NCBI GenBank assembly: GCA_013399895.1
Contig: VXBA01002154.1
Location: 319,462-383,461, forward strand
Reading direction: 5' to 3'
Length of the DNA stretch: 64,000 nt
DNA from: Serilophus lunatus
Lineage: Eukaryota > Chordata > Aves > Passeriformes > Eurylaimidae
Part shown: one piece after another, positions 27,701 to 36,640 of the stretch
Position numbering within the stretch: the first letter of the stretch is position 1
How the letters are laid out: each line of letters starts with the position of its first letter
The notes under the pieces: generated by a model
What the model was told of the DNA's origin: nothing
Databases searched by the model: none
Seen by the model: the letters and a program-made list of their open reading frames with translations, nothing else
Made by a program: the position numbers and the translations under genes

Positions 27701-30700
27701 AAGAAGGGCAGGATTTTAACCCAGGAGTTAAATTGTAATAATGAAGATAATAATGTACATCAAATTAGGGAAAACAAATGACATATTTTAATCCACAAAG
27801 TGATTAAAAAAATATAAAAATCACAGAGCTCAATGGCAAGTGCCTCTGTTTTTACTGCTGGTCTGCTCTCCCCTTGCTTGTGCTAGCTGTCTTCCTTATG
27901 ATTATTTATTACTAATTATACCGGTGACTCCAGCCGTCACTCCATGTGATCCACAGATTCTTTCAACAGCATCTTACTTCCTAATGGGATTTTCCCCATG
28001 CCAATGCTAGGAGCAATGTAATAGCGTTTCCACAACTAGTGCTAGTGAATTTACACTGGCTTTCAGGAGCCAGGGGAGATGATGGGAATTAGGAAAGCCC
28101 AGCAGGACCTGGCAGGAATTGTGTTTGAAAACACATGGGTAATCTGTACCAACAGAAGTAGGATAGTAAAGCCTAGAGAAGACTCTTAGAGGAGGAATTG
28201 CCCATTTCTAGTTGCATACATAAGCTAAAAAAAATAGACAACAAATTATCAAAATGCATTGTTTTGTACAATTTGGGAGCATGCACTCATGTTTGAAGAA
28301 GTTATGTTTCTGGAGGCGGTCATCAGAGCAATTAGTTATATTTCTCTTTCTACTTTTTAAGCCAAAACAGAATTGCATTTTGATCATTCCTACCTGTCTT
28401 CGATTCTGAGTTCAAAATCTTACAACAGGAAGGGATGTTTCTTTGTGGAGGAATAGCCAGGAAGGGTGCACAGAGGACAAACATTTTGCAGTCTTTGATG
28501 TTGGCTGTTCTGGACAGGGCAGTTGTCCCTTATGCAGCTGGGAACCCAGACTGAGCTGCTCCAGAGCTGAACAGAGTTTTCCTCCTGCCATTTCAAAGCT
28601 CTGGCTGAGCCCCTCATGACAGGGCTGCCTGGAAAGTTCTGGGCAGTGTTCAGTGGAAGGAGCCTGCAGTGGTTCATAGAGCTCAGATCACTCATGATCA
28701 TACATAATTCATGTTTACCTTTCTGCCTGTGTCAGATGTGAAACTGCATTTCAGTGCAGATTTGGACCCATCCCCAGAACCAGGGACCCCACCAGTGTCA
28801 TTGTCTCTTGCTGTGACTCACGGAGGCACAGAGGCACCTTCAACCCACTTGATTTGAGTACCCAACACCAGGCAGGAACCTCAGTGCAATAGTGCATGTG
28901 TCAATGCCATTGCAGTACTTTGAAGGGTTGAAACATCTCCCAGAAGCACAAGTCTTGCTGAACATGGATGTCCGACCTAGCACATAGTCATCTTATCAGA
29001 GAAAGGGATTTTGAGAGGCGTGAGGAGCACAGATGTAGATATGGGACCTAGTAGTAACCCAGGATCATCTCTGGATGAGTAAAATTTGTGTGTCCTTAAG
29101 TACTTTGCACCTCTCACTCACAGTTGCATTAATGCTTTAAGGCGCACTCAGCATGTCTTCCTCTGAGGCTCCAAACACTCCAGTCTGGCCTTAGACATTA
29201 TTTCACCATGCAAACCTTCTGGCCTTTTCCCCCTCTTTCTATCTGGTCACTTTTTATCAACTTAATTTCTTAATGAGTGCATAAAACTTATGCAGAGCAA
29301 TGCATAAAAGTTAGCAATGCATAAAATGCTATGGCAGAGTTCTTATCATTATTTATTGCATTTATAAAATTGAAGATTTAGGCTTCTCTAGCTGGCCAGG
29401 CAAGCCTGGGGAAAAGGTGGCTTAGACTCCCTGGATGTCTTGACTGACTTATTCCTGTTGCTATCGTAGAAAATATGCTCGGCTGTTCTGCCACTATCCG
29501 GTGCCATTGCCTTGTACCTGCTGAACAGCTGAACAGGTGATGGAGCCTTCCTGGAAGGGACATGAGAATTAAGCTGCAGATGGAAGCTGGGTGTGAATAG
29601 GGACCCTTACAGAGCACTGACTGGCAGCTGATGCACTGCTGCCCATGTGTATTAGTCTCTTTGCTGGTCCCAGTATACGTGAACTGTGATGGTGGAGGGG
29701 ACTTTGGAAGGTGTCTGGTTTTGGGCATGTGCAGCATCAGAACACTTCTTTTTTGCAGCCAGTACCCTGAAACCATGTCCATTTTTTTCTGGCTAATTGT
29801 TGCCTCCTTCTTGATTTGCAAGACATAAAATACCATGATGTGATGACCTCCAGGACGGGCAGCTGGAAGGTGATCTTAAGGTCAACTTGCAGCCAAGCCA
29901 GCTTGTCGGAGACCCAGTGAAACTCAGCAGCCCTGGGGGATGAAAGATGTTCCCCACTAATGAGCTGCAGGGATTTGAGTTTGAGGTGCCATGGGCAAAG
30001 AGGTTTGTGTGCCCTACATCCTGCCCTATTCCTCTGGGGAAATATGAGGGCAGCCACACAGTGTTGTACCAGGCTCATAGTCTGATGGGTAGAAGCAATC
30101 AGAAAGCAGGTAGGGCAGGATCACTGCAGGTTTTGGGTACACACCATCAGGGGGAAGGAGAGGCAGAGCTGACAAGAGAAGGAGCACCCCAGTATCACCT
30201 GAAGGCATCCCAATTAAGCAGCATTACTATCCCCATTAAGCAGCAGTCGTTGCTGGTAAGTATCTTTGGACTTAAATCTTAATTCCTTGGGAGATGTCCC
30301 AATTAAGTGGATCTTGTGATTAAACACTTCCTGATTAAGTGGAGTGTACTTAACTCATTCAAATTAATAACTCATCTGAAAGAAATCAAGTTACACACAG
30401 ATGGAATCTTTTTTTGCTCTCATTTGGGGATTGAGTGCACGTAACAATTCCAGTTAAGTATCTGGTAAGTGATATTTTTCCTAATGTGTCTCTCAGAGTG
30501 GAAATGTTTTAAGCAATTGTTTTTTTTGCAGTCTTTTTTTCCTTAATGTCTCAAATTGTCCTGCATATCAATAATGAAATATTGATGCTCATATCTAACA
30601 TTAGGGAACCAGCAGTTTGATATTACATTGACATGCAACAGAAAGTACTGATAGGCTCAGCACTGCATATGAGATGAGGTAGGGAATTAATGCATTGGCA

Positions 30701-33117
30701 GTTGTCTTTGCTGGAACTGGTTAGAAGCCAACTAAAATCTGCCTAAAAGGGTTCGACAACATTAAATTGCCCAACTTGGCACCAAAGCTTTCCCAGAAGA
30801 TGTGTAGTATCAATGACATGCCTAATATTTATAGTACCATCAGTATGTGTGTTTGCAACTTTTAAGTTTTGCGCTGTATTTTCTTCTCATTTCTATAACA
30901 AAAAATTTTGTAAGGAAGTTTGGTTACACATCTAAATTTTTGCTACTTGAAGTGAACCTACAGAAAGGTCCAGCAACAGCCACAGTGCAGCACAGGCTGC
31001 AGTGATCAGATCAAAGATCATTTTTCTGAACAGATTGAAAAACGTCCTCTTTTTAGCAAAATCTGTTATGCTGGAGCATGTCTGTCTTATTCCCTAATCT
31101 GCATTCCCCTGGGGTTAAAATATATCTGTAAATGAAAAAAAAAAAAAGGCAAATCATATGGATCTTATTCTGGTCTATGGTAGTGTAAAGCCAGAATGAT
31201 GATGATGGTAAAGGATTTGTAAGCACAAGGAGAGGCACGTAAGGGAAAGGAGTCCAATATATTTCATATCTGCTGCTCAAAGCACATTTCTCTCTGAAGA
31301 AAACCAGTTGAGAAGTTTGAGAAAGTGAGGAGAGAGAGCAGGGGCATGTGCCTGAAGGAAATAAGTAAACCATTTGCAATCCTATACTGGAATGTGTTTG
31401 ATTTTGTTGCACTGCCATACCTTAAGTGAGCTGCATTGCTCAGCGTTTCTGAACTGCTCTGCTCTTTATTGATAATTATAATAAAAAATAAAGTCGATAT
31501 TTAAATCTTGCCTGATTAGTGCAAACAGAAATGTTTGGGAGAAAATCTGAATTAGTTCCACTTCGTATCAGAGTAAATAGCAGATTTCAGCCTTCATTTA
31601 AAACAAAAGGTAGATCTCATACCCAGAATCCAGTCTGTCTCAAAAAATGATTTCCTTGGAAGTCTAAATTGGGATGCCGATGAAGTTTCAGAACAAAACG
31701 GGTATTTTTATACTTTGTTCATTTCATATTTATCACTAGCTTGTTTGCTAATTTTCATTTGCAAGAGGCAATTCTTCCAGCTAACTGGCTGCCTCAATGG
31801 GCCACTGATTTCTTTGAAGTGACAGTCTGTAAATATGCATAAAAAAGAGATGCAATTAGCGTGTGTGTGGTTCAGTGCAGCCTGATTTCATTGGCAAGTT
31901 TACCCACAGTGTTGATAAGCTACATTATCTAGAAAATTGGCCGCTGAAAAACAGCACCTCTGATTGCCAGCAAAGGTTCCAGATAACAGGGTGCTGAAGA
32001 GAAATATAATTGAGGTTGAATATGTTAACCAAGGTGTCACATGCTCCTTAGAAGCGCTAATTTATCAGCATGTTGGAATTTTTATTAACATTTGGAATGC
32101 ATTTCTACCACACTAATGAAGTGGAATTGGCAGTTCAGGTTTTAGTTATTGTCATTTCTGAGAAGTTAAATGTAATTTCTCGTTAGACACAGTTATGTAA
32201 ATATATTTGTTCAGGGGCTGAAAAAATTATACATTTCGCAAAATACAAATATGTTGTTAAGGAGGAGTGTGACAAGTCAGTCCCAGTTAAAGTCATAAAA
32301 GCAAGCCAAATGTTCACCTTGCATTGTGCTTCCTGCAGCATGACTCATTTTTAGGGCACCTGAAAAAAACGAACTTAGCGGAGTTTGAATAAATGTGAAG
32401 TCACTCTTAATGCAAAAGAGGCAAGACAGGGAAATCGTTGTGCTTTGTCGGGGTGTTGTTTTCAGGGGAATTGCCCTGGTTGTGCTGTTGTTACCTCTGC
32501 TGCGGAGCAATGAGAAGAGAAATTGAAGGAAGGACAACAGTTCCCAAGGTCTGTGAAAGACACAATTCAAGGGACTTTTGGTCCCAATGCCATGCTTGTT
32601 TTCTACAGTAAAAATTAAACAGGTCGTTATTTATAACATAAAATTAAGTGGGTTCTGTTATTAGCTAAGAAGATTGTATATGTGTAGTTACTTTAACGGA
32701 AACCTTAAACTGCTTGTCAGCAGCCAAAGGCAATATGAAAGAAGCGCTATGGAAGTTTGCATCACGACTTTCAGCAGAGGCAGATCAGATCTGATGCGCT
32801 CATCTCATCATCTCATCTCCTTTGTGTTATTCCATGGTTTTCCTTCTGAATTAACACCTCAAACACTTGTATGTGCTGCCTTTTCGTCTTCCTAAACTTT
32901 TTGATTGTGTGCTTTTTGTAGGGGCATCGTTGACACGCCACTCATCCACTCCAAGGAGCTGCAGCCGCTGGTGCAGCGCTGGATGGGTGACATTCCTGCC
33001 GGGAGGCTGGCTCAGACCACTGACCTGCAGGCTGCAGTTGTCTACCTAGCCTCTGAAGCCTCGGACTACATGACAGGCCATAATCTGGTCATCGAGGGTG
33101 GCCAGAGCCTGTGGTGA
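711..33117 (+). CDS. MT-Ox: MT-Ox: bifunctional O-methyltransferase / short-chain dehydrogenase (gadusol pathway), 11 coding exons
   Basis: The spliced CDS joins 711-726, 4154-4313, 5799-5890, 6890-7122, 13660-13896, 15064-15141, 16323-16539, 21107-21315, 21842-21914, 26864-26981 and 32922-33117. It totals 1,629 nt, encodes 542 aa with no internal stop, and every intron is GT-AG. Residues 1-262 are a class I O-methyltransferase (DPYLDAM near 50-56, SGSLNGQ 85-91, GYS 113-115, IDAD 181-184, DPRVEQ at the end of exon 5). Residues 295-542 are a classical SDR: TGGGQGIG 303-310, Asp328 (NAD preference), NNAG 380-383, Asn405, Ser433, Tyr448, Lys452 and a PG motif at the exon 10/11 junction. In vertebrates this fusion is known as MT-Ox. 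It oxidises (NAD+) and methylates 2-epi-5-epi-valiolone to gadusol, probably in the cytosol because no signal peptide or membrane segment is seen. Family identity rests on architecture and motifs, without a database search. Whether this bird protein still methylates is doubtful (see the exon 4 entry). Confidence 0.88.
727..4153 (+). other. MT-Ox: Intron 1 of MT-Ox
   Basis: GTAAAT to TTTCAG, phase 1. It holds a CR1 3' fragment (3013-3360) and otherwise unremarkable sequence. Open frames here have no recognisable similarity. Confidence 0.8.
3013..3360 (-). mobile_element. CR1-type LINE 3' fragment
   Basis: It starts with ATCATAGAATCAC, the reverse complement of the usual CR1 3' tail. It then carries the conserved block with TGCCATGGGCAGGGACACCT and the segment down to GTACTGGAAGGCTGC. 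The element is in antisense orientation inside MT-Ox intron 1 and is 5'-truncated, as most avian CR1 copies are. Confidence 0.9.
4154..4313 (+). CDS. MT-Ox: MT-Ox coding exon 2 (methyltransferase N-terminal helices)
   Basis: The acceptor is TTTCAG before 4154 and the donor is GTAAAG at 4314. The exon encodes residues 6-59, with helical AENLLKAKEIAL and the segment LGLDPYLDAMATSKR. DPYL-x-x-M is a typical N-terminal signature of the caffeoyl-CoA OMT-like family. The intron that follows is phase 2. Confidence 0.88.
4314..5798 (+). other. MT-Ox: Intron 2 of MT-Ox
   Basis: GTAAAG to TTCTCAG, phase 2. It contains a poly-G tract and an 11-base assembly gap, plus AT-rich sequence around 4770-4830. 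No exon was recognised. Confidence 0.75.
5236..5280. repeat. Poly-G tract flanking an 11-N gap
   Basis: A G run of about 17 at 5236-5252 and another G run after 5275 bracket N bases at 5265-5275. The gap lies in a low-complexity tract that is hard to sequence, and its true length is uncertain. Confidence 0.9.
5799..5890 (+). CDS. MT-Ox: MT-Ox coding exon 3 (poorly conserved methyltransferase segment)
   Basis: The acceptor is TTTCTCAG and the donor GTAAGT. The exon encodes residues 59-90 in the only frame that fits both neighbours by phase (2 in, 1 out). Its end, RLQEARASGSLNG, runs into GQ of exon 4 and matches the family's RL-x5-SG-x-L-x-GQ pattern. The first 15 residues are polar and Pro/Gly-rich and show no family signature. 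The acceptor is a CAGAAG tandem (NAGNAG) that could drop one of two arginines. Assignment rests on splice sites, phase and the SG-x-L-x-GQ end. Confidence 0.72.
5891..6889 (+). other. MT-Ox: Intron 3 of MT-Ox
   Basis: GTAAGT to TTTCCACAG, phase 1. It includes a T run near 6523-6537. Its last 390 bases happen to stay open in the frame of exon 4, but they show no protein similarity. Confidence 0.75.
6890..7122 (+). CDS. MT-Ox: MT-Ox coding exon 4 (SAM-binding motif I region, degenerate)
   Basis: The acceptor is CTTTCCACAG and the donor GTAAAT. The exon encodes residues 90-167. It aligns with the family core of motif I followed by GYS, then LPEDGK, ACxxxPY and KKIxIRVGPxxDTL. Motif I reads ILLIGKLKGYS (105-115), where the family normally has V-L-E-I-G-x-F-T-G-Y-S, so Glu107 is Leu and Thr112 is Lys. 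The acidic residue after β2 is also changed (ACAEEPY, with Ala133 where Glu is usual). Frame and splice sites are intact. Confidence 0.9.
7123..13659 (+). other. MT-Ox: Intron 4 of MT-Ox
   Basis: GTAAAT to TTTCCAG, phase 0, 6.5 kb. Its 3' part carries an old antisense LINE fragment (about 12950-13440). Nothing else was recognised. Confidence 0.8.
12950..13440 (-). mobile_element. Old CR1/L2-like LINE reverse-transcriptase fragment
   Basis: The stretch CTAGTTTGTAGTTCCCAGAT, followed by a T/C-rich block and ATATAATTGCCACTTTTC, matches the antisense pattern typical of CR1/L2 ORF2 sequence. The preceding 150 bases also fit, at lower similarity. It is heavily diverged with no open frame, and the edges are approximate. 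Confidence 0.45.
13660..13896 (+). CDS. MT-Ox: MT-Ox coding exon 5 (methyltransferase metal-site region)
   Basis: The acceptor is TTTTTCCAG and the donor GTTAGT; introns on both sides are phase 0. The exon encodes residues 168-246. FDIVFIDAD (176-184) contains the conserved metal-site Asp182 and the DAD motif. YYSFVMDNHLLR and VICVENTLMKGQVYL follow, where the family usually has VDNTL, so Glu210 replaces Asp while Asn211 stays. The usual Gly-Gly before the β5 strand is replaced by RMDAV. The end, NSDPRVEQ, is a strong family signature. Confidence 0.92.
13897..15063 (+). other. MT-Ox: Intron 5 of MT-Ox
   Basis: GTTAGT to TTTTGCAG, phase 0. Nothing recognised inside. Confidence 0.8.
15064..15141 (+). 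CDS. MT-Ox: MT-Ox coding exon 6 (end of methyltransferase and linker)
   Basis: The acceptor is TTTTTGCAG and the donor GTGGGT; both flanking introns are phase 0. VILPVQSGLSIIRK (247-260) is the last β-strand pair of the OMT fold (family: LP-x-x-x-G-x-x-x-I-R-K). The remaining 12 residues (IPVPADAVIEFK) begin the linker to the dehydrogenase. Confidence 0.88.
15142..16322 (+). other. MT-Ox: Intron 6 of MT-Ox (between methyltransferase and SDR exons)
   Basis: GTGGGT to GTTTCAG, phase 0. This intron separates the two enzyme halves. No additional exon was recognised in it. Confidence 0.8.
16323..16539 (+). CDS. MT-Ox: MT-Ox coding exon 7 (linker and NAD-binding start of SDR)
   Basis: The acceptor is GTTTCAG and the donor GTAAGC. 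The exon encodes residues 273-345. A basic linker (CKRRR 284-288) leads into RLDGKVAYVTGGGQGIGRA. TGGGQGIG (303-310) is the SDR dinucleotide-binding TGxxxGxG motif. Asp328, at the end of β2 (VAVVD), points to NAD(H) over NADP(H). The exon is more GC-rich than its surroundings. Confidence 0.95.
16540..21106 (+). other. MT-Ox: Intron 7 of MT-Ox
   Basis: GTAAGC to AACACAG, phase 1. A CT/TA dinucleotide tract lies at about 21000-21020. No exon was recognised. Confidence 0.8.
21000..21021. repeat. Simple repeat (TC)n-(TA)n
   Basis: A TC dinucleotide run followed by TATATA, within AT-rich sequence. Confidence 0.85.
21107..21315 (+). CDS. MT-Ox: MT-Ox coding exon 8 (SDR core with NNAG)
   Basis: The acceptor is TTTTAACACAG and the donor GTAAGT. 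The exon encodes residues 345-414. AVDVSKPEDV carries Asp354 of the adenine-pocket DV motif. NNAG (380-383) stabilises the central sheet. Asn405, in FNVNLRG, is the catalytic-tetrad Asn of classical SDRs. Confidence 0.95.
21316..21841 (+). other. MT-Ox: Intron 8 of MT-Ox
   Basis: GTAAGT to GTCACAG, phase 0, the shortest intron at 526 bp. Nothing recognised inside. Confidence 0.8.
21842..21914 (+). CDS. MT-Ox: MT-Ox coding exon 9 (SDR catalytic serine)
   Basis: The acceptor is TCTGTCACAG and the donor GTGAGT. The exon encodes residues 415-439. KIINTASMAS carries Ser433, aligned to the catalytic Ser of the NxxS pattern. The spacing to Tyr448 is 15, as in sugar-alcohol-type SDRs with an NIASMS motif. 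Confidence 0.93.
22576..22656 (+). repeat. Diverged repeat pair, copy A
   Basis: From GAAAATCTAGTAG to TGAATGTTACATAAATATG this matches 23480-23562 with scattered differences. It could be an intronic duplication or two copies of an unnamed repeat family. Confidence 0.7.
23480..23562 (+). repeat. Diverged repeat pair, copy B
   Basis: The partner of 22576-22656, same orientation, about 905 bp downstream. Both share CATGTCCATCTGCTGAATGT-like and AAATATG segments. Copy B is followed by a short TTGG tandem. Confidence 0.7.
24051..24556 (-). mobile_element. Solo LTR of an endogenous retrovirus (songbird-type)
   Basis: On the minus strand the element runs from TGTCTC (24556) to CCACA (24051), so it has TG...CA ends. 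It contains the GAGTTAATTTTCTTCCC-like block near its 5' end and TAATAAACCATC, a poly(A) signal, near its 3' end. This resembles LTRs common in passerine genomes. Flanking GGTTTT and GGTGTT may be a mutated target duplication. No gag, pol or env sequence adjoins it, so it is a solo LTR in antisense to MT-Ox. Confidence 0.75.
26405..26545. repeat. AT-rich low-complexity tract
   Basis: Repeated short words such as TATAT, CATAT and TAATAT with many short palindromes. It may be a decayed microsatellite. Confidence 0.8.
26864..26981 (+). CDS. MT-Ox: MT-Ox coding exon 10 (SDR YxxxK)
   Basis: The acceptor is CCCTTGTAG and the donor GTAAGT. The exon encodes residues 439-478. AYNVSKAGVVKLT contains the Tyr448-x3-Lys452 catalytic pair. 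EWIDRGVKVNCISP leads to the PG motif, whose Pro codon is split with exon 11. Confidence 0.95.
26982..32921 (+). other. MT-Ox: Intron 10 of MT-Ox
   Basis: GTAAGT to TTTGTAG, phase 2, 5.9 kb. It contains the ATTAAG motif cluster at 30212-30345 and a poly-A tract near 31135-31147. No exon was recognised. Confidence 0.8.
32922..33117 (+). CDS. MT-Ox: MT-Ox coding exon 11 (SDR C-terminus and stop)
   Basis: The acceptor is TTTTTGTAG and the stop is TGA at 33115-33117. The exon encodes residues 478-542. It begins with PGIVDTPL (the SDR PG motif and substrate loop), continues through GRLAQTTDL and VYLASEASDYMTGHNL, and ends with VIEGGQSLW, a usual SDR terminus. Confidence 0.95.
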
Positions 33118-33296
33118 GGGACATCCTCCAGCCTCCTCTCTCAGAGACGCAGGTCACTTTGGAAAGTGCTTGTTAGAGTTTAGCTTAGTCCCAGTTTTGG
33201 CATGTGCAACTAAGTAGCCACCTAAACTGAAATTAGTTTTCTTCTATTTGGTGTTAATTTGGAGACTTGTATATGGAAAAAAAAAAAAAAGTAAGG

Positions 33297-33302
33297 AATA
33301 AA
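33297..33302 (+). terminator. MT-Ox: Candidate poly(A) signal, proximal
   Basis: AATAAA 180 bp after the stop codon, just beyond a poly-A run, with T-rich sequence downstream. Confidence 0.45.
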
Positions 33303-33556
33303 AAAAGGCAGTCTTTCAACATTTTCGTGTTTTTCACTATGCAGTTGCATTTCTGTTAAATTAGTATTTAATGATATAAAGGCACATTTACTACAGTGAG
33401 ATTTGGCTATTATTCAGTTTAGCAGGGGGCATTTTTAAAGCAATCAATATTAGCTGATCTGTATAGTTTATTGTTCTTAGGCAATTTTTTTGTATTCAAG
33501 TCATTCCAGTGACATCTGTGAGTGGTGAAAAACAGTTGGATGTAGTGTTAAAAAAA

Positions 33557-33562
33557 ATAAAT
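33557..33562 (+). terminator. MT-Ox: Candidate poly(A) signal, distal
   Basis: AATAAA 440 bp after the stop codon. It is an alternative to the proximal site. Confidence 0.4.
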
Positions 33563-33600
33563 TAGTTCATTACATTTGAACCTGAACATTGCCATTTTAT

Positions 33601-35572
33601 ATTTACTGGTGTTCTTTAGCTTTTGACAGTGTTTTTATACAAACACCCACATAAATGCCCCTGAAAGAACAGTACTGCACTTAATAGAGAATCGTGGTCG
33701 GTAATTATAATGGCTCTAATCCAAAGCCCATTGAGGTAAGTGAAGACTGCTCATATACTTTTAAGTGAAACACATGTTTAAGTGTTGACACAACTGGGTC
33801 TTTGTTTTCCTTGATAGCAGAAGTTGCCTTCCATATAATTCTTTTTCTCTCTAAAATTCTGAAGACAACTCTTGGGTGTAAATCAAGGCCAGCTCAAATG
33901 ATACTCATACAGTTCTGTTGGCTGAAGAGTTCATTTTGGTGATAGTGTTGGGTTCATTGCTTATAGGCAGTAAATTGTGGCACAATAGCCTCACTATTTT
34001 GATATTGCTCTGGATATACACAGGCTTACATCCTGAGGGCCTTTAAGCATAACCTAAGGAGAATTTACGGGAAGAAATTCACTTGCAAATCCTCGTGTCA
34101 TTTGTTTTGCATTTGGCAGCTCTTTGTTACCATAACATAAATAATTGTGGATGGATGTCATTACTTTGATTAAGTGCTACAAGCCCATGCATTGGCTAGC
34201 CATTATTGTGGTGAATTGCTATAATGGCTTCAGACTTGACATTCACCGCCACGTTGTAAGGTATGTGCCTCGCTGACGTACTATCATCGTTATCGTGGAT
34301 AAAGTGCAAGAAGATACTTGTCTTCATTAAATTTTCTATTAGACCATTGATAATTAATACATATCTCATGTTTCATCTCAAGTCATTTTTCTGGGGAGTG
34401 TTGCTGTTAAGCGACTGAGGGCTAGAGCTTTTTTGGCTTGAAATCCTTACCTTGTGTGCATGATCTAATTTATTGACAATGCTCTGCAAACTCCCAGGCT
34501 TAAGGGGAGCTCTATTTTGGATAAATCTTCAAGAAAAACAATTAAGGATTTAAACATTTTATTATTTTTCTGGGCTCACAAAATCTTTTCTCTCCTAGCT
34601 CCCACACTTGCATCATTTTGTGTCATGCTCTGGAGGGCTCGGTGGAGTTCTCACATCCCTCTGGCTGGCTTCTCACCCAGAGGTTAATGTGCAAACATTG
34701 GTGAACTCATCAGGAGCTCTTCCAAGGGATCCTAGAGGGGCTTGTATACTATCGTTCGCACTGCTGGTGAATAGCTTGGTGCAGCTCCTACCTAAAGTGT
34801 AAAATAACAAACTTTACTTAATTAGAAACACAAACTGCAGTTGGCATTGGAACTGTGTCCAGTGTTCTCACTTTCTTAGCAGGGAGACAAAGGGCAGAAC
34901 AGACTGCTGGGGCTGAGCTGCTCTTTCCTGCCTGAAGATGGTTGCAGTTCAGCACCAAATGGCACTGGCAGGGCATTGCAGGAAGCTGAAGTTCATTGCT
35001 CTGGTGCTGCCTGGTTTTGGAAAGAAGACTTTCAGCCAGCAAATTTCAAGTTAAAAACAAAACCCAGACAGAAAAAACCTCACCTAGACTTAAAAAAACA
35101 ACCTAAAATATCAAAATTATCTGTTTGGACTAGAGCTTGACTCACCCCATTCTGTTTGCCCCCAGGCTCTGTCTTTGAAGGGCTGAGTGGGCAGAGCAGA
35201 GGAGAAAGTTTGCCTGCACAGGCAGATGTGAGGCTTGGACCCTGTTTGAAGACATTGCCATGTGCCCATGTGGACCCTGGCTTTGCCCCATGTTGGCCAG
35301 AGAGCCTTGGGGCCATCTCTCACTGCCTTACACAGGAGGGGCTCAGGAATAAGCAGCCCAAGAGAATACAGGACTTGGTGCCAAGTCCCCAGGGATGATG
35401 GACAAATGTCATCAATCACAGCACTTCAGGTTTTCATGGCATCCTCACTCTGGCCAAAGAAATAGATCCTGGAGGAGCACAGGTGACAGGAGGGAAGTGT
35501 CTCTCCCTCTGCATGTGTGAGCTGGCCTGTCTCCTCCTAAGGACACACTTTCATCTCTCTCCTCCACACACC
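33601..35572. other. Intergenic sequence, nothing recognised
   Basis: AT-rich, no exon-like segment on either strand and no recognised repeat. Confidence 0.5.
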
Positions 35573-35705
35573 TGGAATGGTTTGGGTTGGAAGGGCCCTT
35601 AAAGATGATCTAGTTCCACTGCCTCCTGCCATGGGCAGGGACACCTTCTCCTAGACCAGGTTGCTCAAAGCTCCATCAAGCCTGGCCTTGAAACCAGGTC
35701 TTCAT
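35573..35705 (-). mobile_element. CR1-type LINE 3' fragment
   Basis: GGTTTGGGTTGGAAGGGCCC and TGCCATGGGCAGGGACACCT, followed by CTAGACCAGGTTGCTCAAAG, are the antisense of the CR1 3' end. The terminal ATTCTATG tail is missing. Confidence 0.85.
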
Positions 35706-36004
35706 ACATTTGGGAGCTCTGGCAGTGGCATTGTGGCTCTTTGTGGTTCCCCATGTAATTTCTTGAGGGAAACGGCTGACCATGCATTGGTGCTTCTCTC
35801 TGGTTGGGCCAGACTTGGCATTTGAGTTGGGATCTGTGGGGTTCCTGCTCTCTAGGTTCTCCACACCCTGCTTGGTACCGAAGGGGAGGCTCATTGCTGC
35901 GATCATGGAATCTCTTCTGGAGACACAGCCATAAAACACAAGGGAAAAGCAAAGCTCAAGAGGTTTATACGTATCAATGTGTGTGAGTGTCTGTATGGAG
36001 GGTT

Positions 36005-36315
36005 TCAGAGGATAGAGCAAGGCTCTGCACAGTGGTGCCCAGAAATAGGGAAAGAGGCGACGGACAGAAACTGATGCACAGGAAGTTCCCCGTGAACATG
36101 AGGAAGAACTTCTCCCCTGTGCAGTGACCGAGCACTGGAACAGGTTGCCCAGAGAAGGTATGGAGTCTCCCTTACTGGAGATAGTCCAGAACCATCCTAG
36201 ACGGAGTCCTGTGCCATGTGCTCTGGGATGACTCTTGTTGAGCCGGGAGATTGGACCAGAAGACACATTGTGGTCCTTGCCAGCCAGAACCATTTCTGTG
36301 GTTATGTGAATCCAG
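36005..36315 (+). mobile_element. CR1-type LINE 3' fragment
   Basis: ATGAGGAAGAACTTCTCCCC, then GAGCACTGGAACAGGTTGCC, then GATTGGACCAGAAGACAC, is the usual order of CR1 ORF2 end and 3' UTR in sense orientation. The reverse-strand 258-codon open frame over this region is a chance product of the repeat. Confidence 0.85.
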
Positions 36316-36510
36316 ATGAAAGAAAAGCCTTTTCCCCTCTTAGCTTGGAAGACCCGAGAAAAGAAAACTTTAGGGAAAAAAAAAAAAAGAAAATAATATT
36401 TAGGGGAGGGCAGGGAGGAAAGAAAACATTTGGGAGGAAAAAAACCCCACACCTTTCTGGGGAATGCGGGTGAAGCTGTGAAATAACAGCATCTGTTCTT
36501 AGAGAGGTTT

Positions 36511-36640
36511 TTCGGGGCAGCATTGGACGCTCGGTCCTGGCGATGCGGGGGGATGCGGTGCGGGCAAGGCGCCGTTCCCGGCGGTACCTCTAGGAGGAAA
36601 CCTCAACCTGTGTTGTGTCTGCAGGAGCCGGGCTTCCCGG
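36511..36640. promoter_or_regulatory. Isolated CpG-rich patch
   Basis: About 13 CpGs in 130 bp, in otherwise CpG-poor DNA 3.4 kb past MT-Ox and just after a CR1 copy. It could be an unannotated promoter or first exon, or a GC-rich repeat fragment. No coding assignment is possible. Confidence 0.35.

Larger units (their letters stand above)
33118..33600 (+). other. MT-Ox: 3' UTR of MT-Ox
   Basis: AT-rich sequence after the TGA with two candidate poly(A) signals. The true 3' end cannot be fixed from sequence alone. Confidence 0.6.

Noticed and set aside
35676..36452. Minus-strand open frame of 258 codons, the longest in the window
   Set aside because: It runs antisense through a CR1 fragment and A/G-rich low-complexity sequence. 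The translation has no protein-like motif.
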